The position numbers and the translations under genes were made by a program. The notes below the pieces were generated by a model. That model saw only the letters and a list, made by a program, of their open reading frames with translations, ran no database searches and was not told the DNA's origin. From the NCBI RefSeq assembly GCF_003072645.1, contig NZ_CP028897.1, positions 4,689,501 to 4,753,500 of the forward strand: 64,000 nt of DNA, read 5' to 3'. This stretch comes from Dongshaea marina (GTDB taxonomy: Bacteria > Pseudomonadota > Gammaproteobacteria > Enterobacterales > Aeromonadaceae). Within the stretch, counting starts at the first letter, position 1, and each line of letters opens with the position of its first letter. This document shows, in pieces, positions 1 to 8,826 of this stretch.

Positions 1-1665
1 CAGGCTCAACTTGAACAGGCACTCACCCCCGTTTATCCAACCACAGAGGGGATCCGCCAGCTCACCCTGCGCAACCTGTGTCGCTCGGCGCTTGAGCTAT
101 TATCCCGTCACCCACTCACCGAGTTCCTGCCGGATAACCTGCGCCCCCACAACCTGCCGCTGACCCAGGCGCTGCAGCTGCTGCATCACCCACCGGCAGA
201 CACCTCCCTGGAGCAGCTCGAAAGCGGGCATCATCCGGCCCAGCAGCGACTGGTAAGTGAAGAGCTGCTGGCTCACCACCTCTCTTTGCTACAGATGCGT
301 GCCAAACAGCATCGCCATCAGGCCCCAGTGCTGAGTGAGCAGAACGGCCTGACGAAGAAGCTTCTCAACAACCTGCCGTTCTCACCCACCGCCGCCCAGC
401 AGCGGGTGGTCCGGGAGGTGATTACCGATATTTCCAAGCCCCACCCCATGATGCGCCTGGTTCAGGGAGATGTCGGCTCGGGGAAGACCCTGGTTGCCGC
501 CCTGAGTGCATTGCAGGCTCTTGAGCACCAGTACCAGGTGGCACTGATGGCCCCCACCGAGATCCTTGCTGAGCAACATGCCCACACCTTCAGCCAGTGG
601 CTGGAGCCTCTGGGGATCCGGGTCGGCTGGCTGGGGGGTAAGCTCAAAGGCAAGGCCCGGCAAACCCTGCTCGATGAACTGGCGGCCGGTGAGATCCGGA
701 TGCTGGTCGGAACCCACGCCATCTTTCAGGAACAGGTGCAGTTCCATAAACTGGCCCTGGTGATCATCGATGAACAACATCGTTTCGGGGTTCATCAAAG
801 GCTGGCCCTTCGCGAAAAAGGCGCTCACTCGGGACTGTGGCCCCATCAGCTGATCATGACCGCAACCCCAATTCCCCGCACCCTGGCGATGACCGCCTAT
901 GCGGATCTCGACTGCTCTGTCATCGATGAGTTGCCCCCAGGCAGGACCCCGGTCACCACTGTGGCGATCCCAGATACCCGTCGCCAGCAGGTCATTGAGC
1001 GGGTCCGAAATGTCTGCCTTGAGGAGAAGCGCCAGGCCTATTGGGTCTGCACCCTGATTGATGAGTCGGAGGTTCTGGAGTGCCAGGCTGCCGAAAACAC
1101 CGCAGCAGAACTCAGTGCCCAGCTTAGTGAACTGAAGGTTGGCCTGGTGCATGGCCGGATGAGTGGCCAGGAAAAGCAGGCGGTCATGGCTCAGTTCAAG
1201 GATGGGGAACTGGATCTGTTGGTCGCCACCACAGTGATCGAAGTAGGAGTGGATGTACCTAACTCCAGCTTGATGATCATCGAAAATCCGGAACGGCTGG
1301 GACTGGCTCAGCTTCACCAGCTTAGGGGCCGGGTCGGCCGAGGCGCCGTCGCCAGCCACTGTGTGCTTCTCTACCACACACCACTCTCGGCCACGGCCAA
1401 GCGTCGCCTGGGAGTGCTGCGCGACAGCAATGATGGCTTCTATATTGCCCAACAGGATCTGGAGATCCGCGGGCCAGGTGAGCTGCTGGGAAGCCGGCAA
1501 ACCGGGGTGGTAGATTTCAAGATTGCCGATCTGGTTCGTGATCAGGGGCTGATCCCAGAGGTGCAGCGACTCGCCCACCACCTGATGCAGTCCGCTCCCC
1601 AGAGTGCCTCCGGCCTCATCAGCCGCTGGCTACCGATCGAGAGTCAGCAGTTTTCTCAGGCCTGA
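1..1665 (+). CDS. recG: ATP-dependent DNA helicase RecG (5' end outside the window)
   Basis: RecG remodels stalled replication forks and Holliday junctions. The frame is open from base 1, so about 140 N-terminal residues (part of the wedge domain) are missing; 554 codons are visible against about 693 aa for E. coli RecG. Visible motifs include Walker A GDVGSGKT, the DEQH box in IIDEQHRFG, TATPIPRTLA, and the C-terminal helicase motifs TTVIEVGVDVPN and QLRGRVGRG. The C-terminal IRGPGELLGSRQTG stretch is typical of RecG. The first ATG at 286 is internal and is not the start. yihY follows on the same strand. Confidence 0.97.
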   Translation, partial: QAQLEQALTPVYPTTEGIRQLTLRNLCRSALELLSRHPLTEFLPDNLRPHNLPLTQALQLLHHPPADTSLEQLESGHHPAQQRLVSEELLAHHLSLLQMRAKQHRHQAPVLSEQNGLTKKLLNNLPFSPTAAQQRVVREVITDISKPHPMMRLVQGDVGSGKTLVAALSALQALEHQYQVALMAPTEILAEQHAHTFSQWLEPLGIRVGWLGGKLKGKARQTLLDELAAGEIRMLVGTHAIFQEQVQFHKLALVIIDEQHRFGVHQRLALREKGAHSGLWPHQLIMTATPIPRTLAMTAYADLDCSVIDELPPGRTPVTTVAIPDTRRQQVIERVRNVCLEEKRQAYWVCTLIDESEVLECQAAENTAAELSAQLSELKVGLVHGRMSGQEKQAVMAQFKDGELDLLVATTVIEVGVDVPNSSLMIIENPERLGLAQLHQLRGRVGRGAVASHCVLLYHTPLSATAKRRLGVLRDSNDGFYIAQQDLEIRGPGELLGSRQTGVVDFKIADLVRDQGLIPEVQRLAHHLMQSAPQSASGLISRWLPIESQQFSQA

Positions 1666-1746
1666 TCCTGAATCACAGAGGAACTGGAGCAGATGCCCAC
1701 AGTTCTGACACAATGTAATAAGAAACAGATGCAAGGCAGTGGATCT

Positions 1747-2634
1747 ATGGAGTTACCAAGCGCAAGTAAGCTCACCCGTTACCAGCAGCAGCTACGCCAA
1801 CACACGTTGCCGTATCTTCACTTCTTCTGGCAGCGGCTCAAAGAGGACCGGATCACCCTGACCGCCGGGCACCTTGCCTATGTCACGGTGCTGTCCCTGG
1901 TCCCTATGTTTATGGTGCTGTTTTCGGTGATGTCCGCCTTCCCGGTGTTTCGCCGGCTCACCTCGAATATCGAATCCTTTATCTTTAGTAACTTTGTCCC
2001 CACCGCAGGAGACCTGCTGCAAAAGTATCTGCATCAATTTGCCACCAACGCCTCGCAGATGACCGCCATCGGTATCGCGGTTCTGATTGCGGTGGCCCTG
2101 CTGCTGATTGGGACCATAGATAAATCACTCAACACCATCTGGCGGAGTAATAAGGGGCGCTCACTGCCAATCGCCTTCTCGGTCTACTGGATGATCCTGA
2201 CTCTGGGGCCGATTCTGCTGGGTGCCAGCATAGCCGCCAGCTCTTACGTGATCTCGATGAAGATCTTCCAGGATGACCGCCTGGTAGGCTTGGGTAGCAT
2301 CTTTTTGAGCTGCCTGCCCTTTATCCTGTCGGTGCTGGTTTTTTTACTGATGTTCACCATCATTCCTCACTGCCGGGTCCGGTTGAGCCATGCCCTGTGT
2401 GGTGCCGCCTTTTCGGCCGCTCTTTTTGAGCTCGCCAAGCGCGCCTTTGCCCTGTATGTGACCCACTTCCCGACTTATCAGCTGATCTACGGAGCTCTGG
2501 CAACCATTCCGATTCTGTTACTATGGATCTACTGGAGCTGGTTTGTCGTTCTTCTGGGAGCGGAAGTAACCGCCTCCCTTGGTGCTTATCAGAAAAAGCT
2601 TGCGACCAACTCTCACCAGAAGGAATCAACATGA
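1747..2634 (+). CDS. yihY: YihY/BrkB family inner-membrane protein
   Basis: Polytopic inner-membrane protein of the YihY/BrkB (formerly RNase BN-annotated) family; its function is not established. It has about six hydrophobic segments, with family landmarks TAGHLAYVTVLSLVPM, DKSLNTIWR, YWMILTLGPILLGAS and YQLIYGALATIPILLLWIYW. From the ATG at 1747 the protein is 295 aa, close to the 290 aa of E. coli YihY, with AAGG ten bases upstream. An in-frame ATG at 1693 would add 18 residues and also has a purine-rich stretch before it, so the start is not certain. The 3' end overlaps the next gene by 4 bp (ATGA). Confidence 0.9.
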   Translation: MELPSASKLTRYQQQLRQHTLPYLHFFWQRLKEDRITLTAGHLAYVTVLSLVPMFMVLFSVMSAFPVFRRLTSNIESFIFSNFVPTAGDLLQKYLHQFATNASQMTAIGIAVLIAVALLLIGTIDKSLNTIWRSNKGRSLPIAFSVYWMILTLGPILLGASIAASSYVISMKIFQDDRLVGLGSIFLSCLPFILSVLVFLLMFTIIPHCRVRLSHALCGAAFSAALFELAKRAFALYVTHFPTYQLIYGALATIPILLLWIYWSWFVVLLGAEVTASLGAYQKKLATNSHQKEST

Positions 2635-3599
2635 GAGGATTGTTTCCCGCACTGCATACGGATCACCAGTGGCAACTCGAGGTGAACCACAAGCACACCC
2701 TGTATATCGAGCAAAGTGGCAACCCGGAGGGGATCCCGGTGCTGATTTTGCACAATGGTCCGGGAGAGTCCAGCAACCCGGACCATCGCCGTTTCTTTGA
2801 CCCCGAAAGATACCGGATCATTCAGTTTGATCAGCGGGGCTGTGGACGAAGCCAACCTCATGCCAGCCTGAGTGATAACAACACCCAGGCGTTGATTGCG
2901 GATATCGAGCAGATCCGCCAGCAACTTGGAATCGACCGCTGGCTGGTGTTTGGTAGTGGCTGGGGCTCCTTGCTCGCTCTGTGTTACAGCTCCAATCACC
3001 ATGAGCAGGTGTTGGGGCTGCTGCTGCACAGTGTGCAGCTGGGACGCCAGCAGGATATCGACTGGCAGTTCTCCCCCGATGGTGGAGCGGCTCAGCTATT
3101 CCCGGAGCATTTTACCGAGCTTCTCGCTCCCCTGGAGCGCCCTAGCTCCACTCAGAGCATACTGGAGCAGTACCAACAGCTGCTCACCAGCCCCAATGAG
3201 CTGAGCCGGTTGCATGCCGCCCGCTGCTGGAGCCAGTGGAAGGCTCGCACCGCCAGCCTGCTCCCCTCCCAGAGCCTGCTGCAGCGATTTGAAGACCCGC
3301 ATATAGCCCTGGCGCTGGCGCGGATAGAGAACCATTACCTGTGTAACCATTTCTTTATTCCGGAGCGCTACCTCCAGGATTCTTTAGAACCGCTGCGTAG
3401 CCTGCCCGGGGTGATGATTCATGGGCGCTACGATATGCAGTGCAAACTGGAAAACTCTCTAACCCTGGCCAGGCAGTGGCCCGAGTCTCAGCTGCAGATT
3501 ATTCCCGCGGCCGGTCACAGCTGCTTCGAACCTGCTATCATAGACGCCCTGGTTAAAGCCAGTGATGTACTGGCTCAGCGATTGGAGCGAAACAGATAG
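2631..3599 (+). CDS. Proline iminopeptidase homologue lacking the nucleophile serine (probable pseudoenzyme)
   Basis: An alpha/beta-hydrolase of peptidase family S33 (prolyl aminopeptidase), 322 aa from the ATG at 2631, which overlaps the yihY stop. Family landmarks are present: [20 protein letters not shown] (substrate glutamate region), HGRYDMQC (acid) and AGHSCFE (histidine). The nucleophile elbow, GGSWGS in active enzymes, reads GSGWGS here, so the serine position is glycine with a serine one residue earlier. The oxyanion segment HGGPGGG reads HNGPGES. Asp and His are kept while Ser is lost, which suggests the protein no longer cleaves N-terminal proline. It is translationally coupled to dtd (TAGTG overlap). 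Confidence 0.8.
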   Translation: MRGLFPALHTDHQWQLEVNHKHTLYIEQSGNPEGIPVLILHNGPGESSNPDHRRFFDPERYRIIQFDQRGCGRSQPHASLSDNNTQALIADIEQIRQQLGIDRWLVFGSGWGSLLALCYSSNHHEQVLGLLLHSVQLGRQQDIDWQFSPDGGAAQLFPEHFTELLAPLERPSSTQSILEQYQQLLTSPNELSRLHAARCWSQWKARTASLLPSQSLLQRFEDPHIALALARIENHYLCNHFFIPERYLQDSLEPLRSLPGVMIHGRYDMQCKLENSLTLARQWPESQLQIIPAAGHSCFEPAIIDALVKASDVLAQRLERNR

Positions 3600-4036
3600 T
3601 GATAGCATTAATTCAACGAGTATCCGAAGCCAGTGTCACTGTAGATGGCGAAGCCACAGGCACCATAGGCAAGGGTCTGCTGGTGCTACTTGGAGTGGAG
3701 AGAGAGGATACCCAGGCTCATGTCGATAAGCTGCTGCACAAGGTTGCCGGCTATCGCATCTTCCCCGACGATGAGGGCAAGATGAACCTCAATGTGCAGC
3801 AGGCCGGAGGCTCTTTGCTGGTGGTCTCCCAGTTCACCCTGGCTGCGGACACCAAGAAAGGGATGCGTCCCGGATTTTCCGGTGGCGGCAGCCCACAGCT
3901 TGCCGAAGAGCTCTATCACCACTTCGTTAAACAATCCAAGGCGAAAGAGATCCCGACCGAAACCGGGCGCTTTGGCGCCGACATGAAGGTACAGCTGGTC
4001 AATGACGGGCCCGTGACCTTCTGGCTACAGGTGTAG
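3599..4036 (+). CDS. dtd: D-aminoacyl-tRNA deacylase
   Basis: Dtd hydrolyses D-aminoacyl-tRNA (e.g. D-Tyr-tRNA) in the cytosol and so keeps D-amino acids out of protein. The protein is 145 aa, the usual length, beginning [18 protein letters not shown]. The active-site motifs SQFTLAADT and [11 protein letters not shown] are both intact. The start is GTG, with its first base shared with the TAG stop of the upstream peptidase homologue, which implies translational coupling. Confidence 0.96.
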   Translation: MIALIQRVSEASVTVDGEATGTIGKGLLVLLGVEREDTQAHVDKLLHKVAGYRIFPDDEGKMNLNVQQAGGSLLVVSQFTLAADTKKGMRPGFSGGGSPQLAEELYHHFVKQSKAKEIPTETGRFGADMKVQLVNDGPVTFWLQV

Positions 4037-4039
4037 GTT

Positions 4040-4300
4040 GTGTTTGACCCTGCGGGTTAGGGTTTCTGACCTGCGGTCTGCTGGTTGCCACTGCGTGGCA
4101 TTTTGTCGGGACCGCCCGACAGAGGAAAAAGGGATCTTTTCTGATGACCTGCGGTCAGCTTTTTTTATGCCTTCGGCACAGGGTCGGTCTCGCCCGACTG
4201 GCGAGTTACTTTTCTGCCGAGAAAAGTAACCAAAAGCTCTCTACGCGTGATGAGTCCCTCCATCAAGCTCCGATGCTCGGCATCCTGCCTCGAAAAAACA
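4040..4300 (+). repeat. Hairpin-mosaic repeat, copy A
   Basis: This intergenic stretch is a string of short hairpins. They include TGACC-TGC-GGTCA (4145-4157), a TGCC/GGCA hairpin, a GTCGGG/CCCGAC hairpin, and a perfect 10-bp stem GTTACTTTTC/GAAAAGTAAC around TGCCGA (4205-4230). After the stem comes a tail of the form CTACGC..GATG..TCC..CCATC..TGCTCG.CATCC.TG.CTCGAAAA (4241-4297). The same parts recur near 5.0, 25.5, 26.8 and 59.1-59.5 kb. No gene is visible here. Confidence 0.75.
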
Positions 4301-4380
4301 AGCACCCAGGCGATCTCACAAGTAAATATAATATCTGCATTCATAGCGTATCAATATCTAATGGATCTATAGGTAATCAT

Positions 4381-4857
4381 ATGTCAGGCATTATGAGTTT
4401 TTTATTACCCTTTATCGGGGGTGCTGCGGCGGCAACCACTGGCCCTTTTTTCAAGCAGACTGCCATAAATTTTGCAAACCGGAGATCTAAAGTTGTAGAA
4501 AGAAGTGAATCAATAAAGGCTGCGCACCAGTTGAGATTCGCCTCTCTTGATCGAAGGCTTGAGGCTCACCAGAAGGCCTTTTCCCTATGCCGCCACTTTG
4601 CCGCGCTTCTTAAAGAAGATGAGGCACGAAAGGAGATGATAGGCATCTGTGATAAATGGTGGGGAGAGAACTCACTGTACCTTGAGCCAGATGCCAGAGA
4701 AGCATTCCTTCGTGCAGTCATAGCACTTAGAGATTATCCGTTGTGTGGGGATAATGATGTCAGAATAGAGCACAATCGGAACATTAATGATGCCCCAGAG
4801 ATTATTCAAAAAGCTGTTTCGCTCCCTCCTATTAAAAAAGATATTTCAGCTCGTTGA
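4381..4857 (+). CDS. Hypothetical protein, small low-GC gene between inverted repeats
   Basis: I do not recognise this 158-aa protein. From the ATG at 4381 it begins MSGIMSFLLPFIGGAAAATT, a hydrophobic segment that could be a membrane anchor. A basic, charged helical region follows (NRRSKVVERSESIK, LDRRLEAHQKAFSLCRHFAALLKEDEARKEM), then a WWGENSLYLEPDAREAFL segment. Base composition is visibly more AT-rich than in its neighbours, and the gene lies between copies A and B of the hairpin repeat, which point toward each other. That arrangement fits an acquired gene. The ribosome-binding site is weak, so the start is uncertain. Confidence 0.55.
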   Translation: MSGIMSFLLPFIGGAAAATTGPFFKQTAINFANRRSKVVERSESIKAAHQLRFASLDRRLEAHQKAFSLCRHFAALLKEDEARKEMIGICDKWWGENSLYLEPDAREAFLRAVIALRDYPLCGDNDVRIEHNRNINDAPEIIQKAVSLPPIKKDISAR

Positions 4858-4876
4858 TCCAACGAGCTGAAATATC
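4831..4876 (-). terminator. Strong hairpin with minus-strand T tract, overlapping the 3' end of the 4381-4857 gene
   Basis: A perfect 16-bp stem, GATATTTCAGCTCGTT / AACGAGCTGAAATATC with loop GATCC (4840-4876), overlaps the stop codon of the upstream gene. The flanking A run (4833-4839) becomes a T tract only when read on the minus strand, so it is a textbook terminator for minus-strand transcription although no minus-strand gene lies to its right. It may act both ways. Confidence 0.6.
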
Positions 4877-4984
4877 AGGTTCCAGAGGCCCGAAAAAAAT
4901 TATCTGGATGATAATCCCGGCTAAAGGAACACGGACACAGGGAAGATATACTCAGTTAGTTAATCCGGTTTGGTACTTGAATTT

Positions 4985-5285
4985 TGTACTCGAGGCATGG
5001 ATGCCGATGTGCGTAGCTCTGCGGAGGGACTCGCAGTGCGAAGCGAGATTTTGCCTACTTTTAACGATACAAAAGTAGGGCGCAGTCGGCGCCCCGACAT
5101 CTGTGCCGAAGGCACAAAGCAACAGCCCGCAGGGCTAACACCCCCCTTAACCCGCAGTCCGCGACTGGACAATTGTGCCTCTGGCACAAATCAGCAGACC
5201 GTAGGTCAAACAACTCCTGTTCTTATCCTACGGATTGGCTGATTGCCACGCTGAGGCAATTGTCTCGAAGAGACAAAGCCATCCC
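4985..5285 (-). repeat. Hairpin-mosaic repeat, copy B (inverted relative to A)
   Basis: The copy carries a 9-bp stem CCTACTTTT/AAAAGTAGG (5054-5079), then TGTGCC-GAA-GGCACA, AGCCC/GGGCT, GTCC/GGAC, TTGTGCC-TCT-GGCACAA (5173-5189), GACC-GTA-GGTC (5197-5207), TTGCC/GGCAA, TTGTCTC-GAA-GAGACAA and GGGATATTCA/TGAATATCCC. The stretch around the 9-bp stem is almost the exact reverse complement of copy E at 59.13-59.17 kb. No gene is supported here. Confidence 0.75.
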
Positions 5286-5367
5286 ATGAGGGATATTCAG
5301 CTATTGAATATCCCTCCCCTCTCATCCATAGTTCTGATTTATAAGATATTTTTAAAAGGAGTTTAGG

Positions 5368-6009
5368 ATGCGTTATCTGATAGTGATCGCTCTGTCGGTG
5401 ATGGCGTTGACGGGCTGCCAATCCGCCTATTATTCAGCGATGGAGAAGGTTGGCTACCACAAACGGGACATCATGGTGGATCGGGTTGAAGATGCCAAGC
5501 AGTCCCAGCAGGAGGCTCAGCAAGAGTTTACCAGTGCGCTGGATGCACTCTCGGCACTGACCAACTTTAAGGGCGGGGATCTGGAGGATATCTACAACCG
5601 GGTCAACGACAAATATCAGGATAGCGAGAAGGCTGCGGCCGATGTTCATCAGCGGATCGCCGATATTGAAGATGTTTCACAGGCCCTGTTTGAGGAGTGG
5701 AACTCGGAGCTTGATCTCTATACCAGCAGTAAACTGCGCCGGGCCAGCGCCCAAAAGCTCAAAGAAACCAAGGCCTCATACAATAAGATGCTCAGCGCGA
5801 TGAAGCGCTCAGAACAGAAGATGACCCCGGTTCTCAATACTCTCAGGGATAACACCCTCTACCTCAAGCACAATCTGAATGCCGCAGCTGTGGGTTCACT
5901 GCAGGGTGAATTTGCCAGCCTGGAGAAAGAGATCCAGAGCGCCATCAAGCAGATGAATGCTGCGATTAATGAGTCCAACCAGTTCCTGGAAAAACTCAAA
6001 ACCAAGTAA
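5368..6009 (+). CDS. DUF2959 family lipoprotein
   Basis: Predicted 213-aa lipoprotein: a signal peptide of about 16 residues ends in the lipobox LTGC, so Cys17 would be lipidated. The mature part is long, charged and helical, with likely coiled coils (KQSQQEAQQEFTSALDAL, LEKEIQSAIKQMNAAINES). Sequence and length fit the DUF2959 family, whose role is not established. A good ribosome-binding site (AAAAGGAG) lies about 6 bases before the ATG. The gene is monocistronic, between repeat B and glpR. Confidence 0.8.
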   Translation: MRYLIVIALSVMALTGCQSAYYSAMEKVGYHKRDIMVDRVEDAKQSQQEAQQEFTSALDALSALTNFKGGDLEDIYNRVNDKYQDSEKAAADVHQRIADIEDVSQALFEEWNSELDLYTSSKLRRASAQKLKETKASYNKMLSAMKRSEQKMTPVLNTLRDNTLYLKHNLNAAAVGSLQGEFASLEKEIQSAIKQMNAAINESNQFLEKLKTK

Positions 6010-6025
6010 CCTCTCCCTCTCAGAC

Positions 6026-6047
6026 GGGGATACCTCAGGGTATCCCC
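6026..6047 (+). terminator. Terminator-like hairpin after the DUF2959 gene
   Basis: The stem GGGGATACC / GGTATCCCC (9 bp, loop TCAG) lies 16 bases past the stop codon. It is followed by a pyrimidine-rich but weak tail (TTCATTCC). Confidence 0.5.
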
Positions 6048-6148
6048 TTCATTCCTAGTCGCCCCTGATGAAGGCACGCAGCTCTGGTTGCTGATGAGCG
6101 AATACGCTAACATAGCTCACATTCGAAAAAATAGCCGTGGAGAAGCAT

Positions 6149-6907
6149 GTGAAACAGAGTCAGCGCCACCAACAGATCCTGCAACTTCTTCAGGATCAGG
6201 GCTTTATTTCTACCGATGGTCTGGTGGCCCGCTTCGAGGTGAGTCCACAAACCATCCGCCGCGATCTTAACGAGCTTGCAGAGCAGGGCCTGATTCAGCG
6301 CCATCATGGTGGCGCCTCCATAGAATCAAGCACCATGAATACCGCCTACTCCACCCGCAAGATCCAGGCCCGGGAGGAGAAAGACAGGATCGGTGAGGCG
6401 ATCGCCAGTCATATCCCGGATCATGCTTCTTTGTTCATCGATATAGGTACCAGCACCGAGGCCGTTGCCAAGGCCCTGCTCGGGCATAAGGGGCTCAATA
6501 TTGTCACCAATAACCTGAATGTAGCGAGCATACTTACCAGTAAGGATGACTTCACCGTGATCATCGCCGGTGGCGAAATCCGCAACCGGGACGGTGGCAT
6601 TATCGGTGAGGCGACCCGGGATTTTATCAGTCAGTTCCGCATGGACTTTGCGATTATCGCCATCTCGGGAATCGACAGTGACGGTTCACTGCTCGATTTT
6701 GACTATCACGAGGTTAAGATCGCCCAGGCGATGATCGCCAATGCTCGTAGCACCTATCTGACCGCGGATCACTCTAAGTTTGGGCGCAACGCCATGGTCA
6801 ACATGGGAAAAATCAGCGATGTGGATGCCCTGTTTACCGATCAGGAGCCACCGGAAGAGCTGATGGCCCTGATGCAGCAACACCAGGTTAACTGCTATAT
6901 CTGCTAA
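6149..6907 (+). CDS. glpR: Glycerol-3-phosphate regulon repressor GlpR (DeoR family)
   Basis: A DeoR-family repressor that is released by glycerol-3-phosphate. It has an N-terminal winged helix (SPQTIRRDLNELAEQGLIQRHHGGA) and a C-terminal sugar-phosphate sensor domain (FIDIGTSTEAVA, NNLNVA, GGEIRNRDGGIIGEAT, DHSKFGRNAMVNMG), very close to E. coli GlpR. I place the start at the GTG at 6149, not the GTG at 6137: GGAG lies six bases upstream, the product begins MKQSQRH like E. coli MKQTQRH, and the length is then exactly 252 aa. glpD and its operators follow. Confidence 0.95.
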   Translation: MKQSQRHQQILQLLQDQGFISTDGLVARFEVSPQTIRRDLNELAEQGLIQRHHGGASIESSTMNTAYSTRKIQAREEKDRIGEAIASHIPDHASLFIDIGTSTEAVAKALLGHKGLNIVTNNLNVASILTSKDDFTVIIAGGEIRNRDGGIIGEATRDFISQFRMDFAIIAISGIDSDGSLLDFDYHEVKIAQAMIANARSTYLTADHSKFGRNAMVNMGKISDVDALFTDQEPPEELMALMQQHQVNCYIC

Positions 6908-6989
6908 CTGATTCACGATCCTGAGTGTTCGGGATCGTCCCCTTCCCACCCTACCCCGGCATCTCCCACTTCCATTTGTTGATTTTTTG

Positions 6990-7045
6990 TTTCGAAATGC
7001 TCGAAAAATGATTTCCTCTACCCTATAATGTTCGAAATCGAACAT
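6990..7045 (+). promoter_or_regulatory. glpD promoter with two GlpR operators
   Basis: An 18-bp perfect palindrome, ATGTTCGAAATCGAACAT (7028-7045), matches the GlpR half-site (TGTTCG) and overlaps the end of a consensus -10 TATAAT (7024-7029). A second site, TTTCGA-AATGC-TCGAAA (6990-7006), covers the -35 region, where no good -35 hexamer is visible. Bound repressor would block RNA polymerase at both elements. Confidence 0.85.
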
Positions 7046-7078
7046 ATGAGCGTTTACCGAGCGTAGGGGGAGCTATCC

Positions 7079-8641
7079 ATGAGCGAACAAGTTTATGATC
7101 TGGTTATTGTTGGCGGAGGGGTCAACGGAACAGGTATCGCAGCCGATGCTGCAGGCCGTGGACTCACCGTTGCTCTTTTTGAAGCCGATGATCTGGCGAG
7201 TGCCACCTCTTCTGCGTCCAGCAAACTGATCCATGGTGGATTGCGCTACCTGGAGCACTATGAGTTCCGCCTGGTCAAAGAGGCCCTCGCCGAGCGGGAA
7301 ACCATACTTAAAATGGCCCCGCATATCGTTTCGCCCATGCGCTTTCGCCTGCCCCACCGCCCTCACCTCAGACCCGCCTGGATGATTCGAGCCGGCCTGT
7401 TCCTCTACGATAACCTGGCTAAGCGAGTCACCCTGCCCGGCAGTTGTACCCTGAAGTTTGGGCCGGACAGCGCCCTCAAGCCGGAGATCCGCAGGGGATT
7501 TGAGTACTCTGATGGTTGGGTCGACGATGCCCGTCTGGTGACTCTCAACGCGATGCAGGCCCGGGAAAAAGGGGGGGAGATCTATACCCGCACCAAGGTT
7601 ACCCGAGCCACTCGCCACAAGGGGCTCTGGCAAATAGAGGTCACAGATTCACTCACCGGGGAATCCAGAGAGGTTTTGAGTCGTGGTCTGGTGAATGCCG
7701 CTGGCCCCTGGGTCAAGTCCTTCTTTGATGAATCACTCACGGAGAACTCTCCGCGCAACATCCGCCTGGTCAAGGGAAGTCATATCATAGTTCCAAGGAT
7801 CCACGATGAACCTCAGGCCTATATATTACAAAATGATGATCAGCGAATCGTGTTTGTGATCCCTTATTTACAGCAGTTCTCACTGATCGGTACCACGGAT
7901 GTTGAGTACCAGGGTGATCCGCGCAAGGTCGCTATCGATGAGGATGAGACCCAATACCTGATTCGAGTGGTCAACGACCACTTTAAGCAGCAGATCAGTA
8001 CGGATGATGTGATTGCCAGCTACTCGGGGGTTCGTCCTCTGTGTGATGATGAGTCCAGCTCGGCCCAGGCCGTCACCCGAGATTACACCATGGAGCTATC
8101 GGATGCCTGTGGCAAGGCTCCGCTACTGTCGGTCTTTGGCGGCAAGCTAACGACTTATCGAAAACTGGGCCAGGCTGCCCTGAATAAACTCAAGCCCTAT
8201 TACCCCCATGCCGGTGGCGACTGGACCGCCAACTGTGCCCTGCCGGGCGGAGATATTGAAAGCGCCGCATCTCTGGAGCAGGGGCTCAAACAAGAGTATC
8301 CCTGGTTAGAGGCGGATCTGCGTCGCCGGCTGGCCCATAGCTATGGCAGCCTGAGCCGCCAAATGCTGGGCCAGGCGAGAAGCTTCAAGGAGCTTGGAGA
8401 ACATTATGGTTGCGGCCTGACCGAGCGTGAGCTGGAGTATCTTATCAAGCATGAGTGGGTAGTGAGCGCCGATGATGTTCTAAGGCGCCGCAGCAAGCTT
8501 TATCTGTTTATGACCGGGCAGCAAAGGCAGCATCTGGCAAAAGTTATGGAGCAGAAGTTACCGGAGATCCTTAGCGAACGATTTCAAAGCGCCTCGTCAG
8601 CTACAAAAGAGTTAACCATCCCTGAGGTCGTCAACGGGTAA
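7079..8641 (+). CDS. glpD: Aerobic glycerol-3-phosphate dehydrogenase
   Basis: GlpD is the FAD enzyme at the inner-membrane face that oxidises sn-glycerol-3-phosphate to dihydroxyacetone phosphate and feeds electrons to quinone. The 520-aa product has the N-terminal FAD fold ([18 protein letters not shown]), the family signature [35 protein letters not shown] and [10 protein letters not shown]. It is slightly longer than E. coli GlpD (501 aa). The ATG at 7079 follows a GGGGGAG ribosome-binding site. The GlpR operators upstream indicate induction by glycerol-3-phosphate. Confidence 0.97.
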   Translation: MSEQVYDLVIVGGGVNGTGIAADAAGRGLTVALFEADDLASATSSASSKLIHGGLRYLEHYEFRLVKEALAERETILKMAPHIVSPMRFRLPHRPHLRPAWMIRAGLFLYDNLAKRVTLPGSCTLKFGPDSALKPEIRRGFEYSDGWVDDARLVTLNAMQAREKGGEIYTRTKVTRATRHKGLWQIEVTDSLTGESREVLSRGLVNAAGPWVKSFFDESLTENSPRNIRLVKGSHIIVPRIHDEPQAYILQNDDQRIVFVIPYLQQFSLIGTTDVEYQGDPRKVAIDEDETQYLIRVVNDHFKQQISTDDVIASYSGVRPLCDDESSSAQAVTRDYTMELSDACGKAPLLSVFGGKLTTYRKLGQAALNKLKPYYPHAGGDWTANCALPGGDIESAASLEQGLKQEYPWLEADLRRRLAHSYGSLSRQMLGQARSFKELGEHYGCGLTERELEYLIKHEWVVSADDVLRRRSKLYLFMTGQQRQHLAKVMEQKLPEILSERFQSASSATKELTIPEVVNG

Positions 8642-8662
8642 GCGATAAGCTCTGCCCGAACT

Positions 8663-8702
8663 GGCGGCTCACAGGGAGTGTGAGCCGCCATCCTCTTTTT
8701 AT
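8663..8702 (+). terminator. glpD terminator
   Basis: An 11-bp stem GGCGGCTCACA / TGTGAGCCGCC with loop GGGAG (8663-8689) is followed by a T-rich tail (TCCTCTTTTT). Confidence 0.88.
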
Positions 8703-8826
8703 CTTGCTCATTCGCGGCCTGTTCTACTCTTTTCGCCGCAAAACAGCCACAAAACTACCCCTTGAATCACCTCAGATGCTACAATCGCGGCGTTCAAAGA
8801 AATCTAGCTGCTTGTGGAGAATTATT

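Noticed and set aside
382-1581. A 399-codon open frame on the minus strand inside recG
   Set aside because: It lies antisense to a strongly conserved gene, has no recognisable product, and owes its length to codon bias of the real gene.
4854-5242. Plus-strand frames of 74-90 codons in repeat copy B
   Set aside because: The sequence is a string of hairpins shared with other intergenic copies; the frames are not kept between copies.
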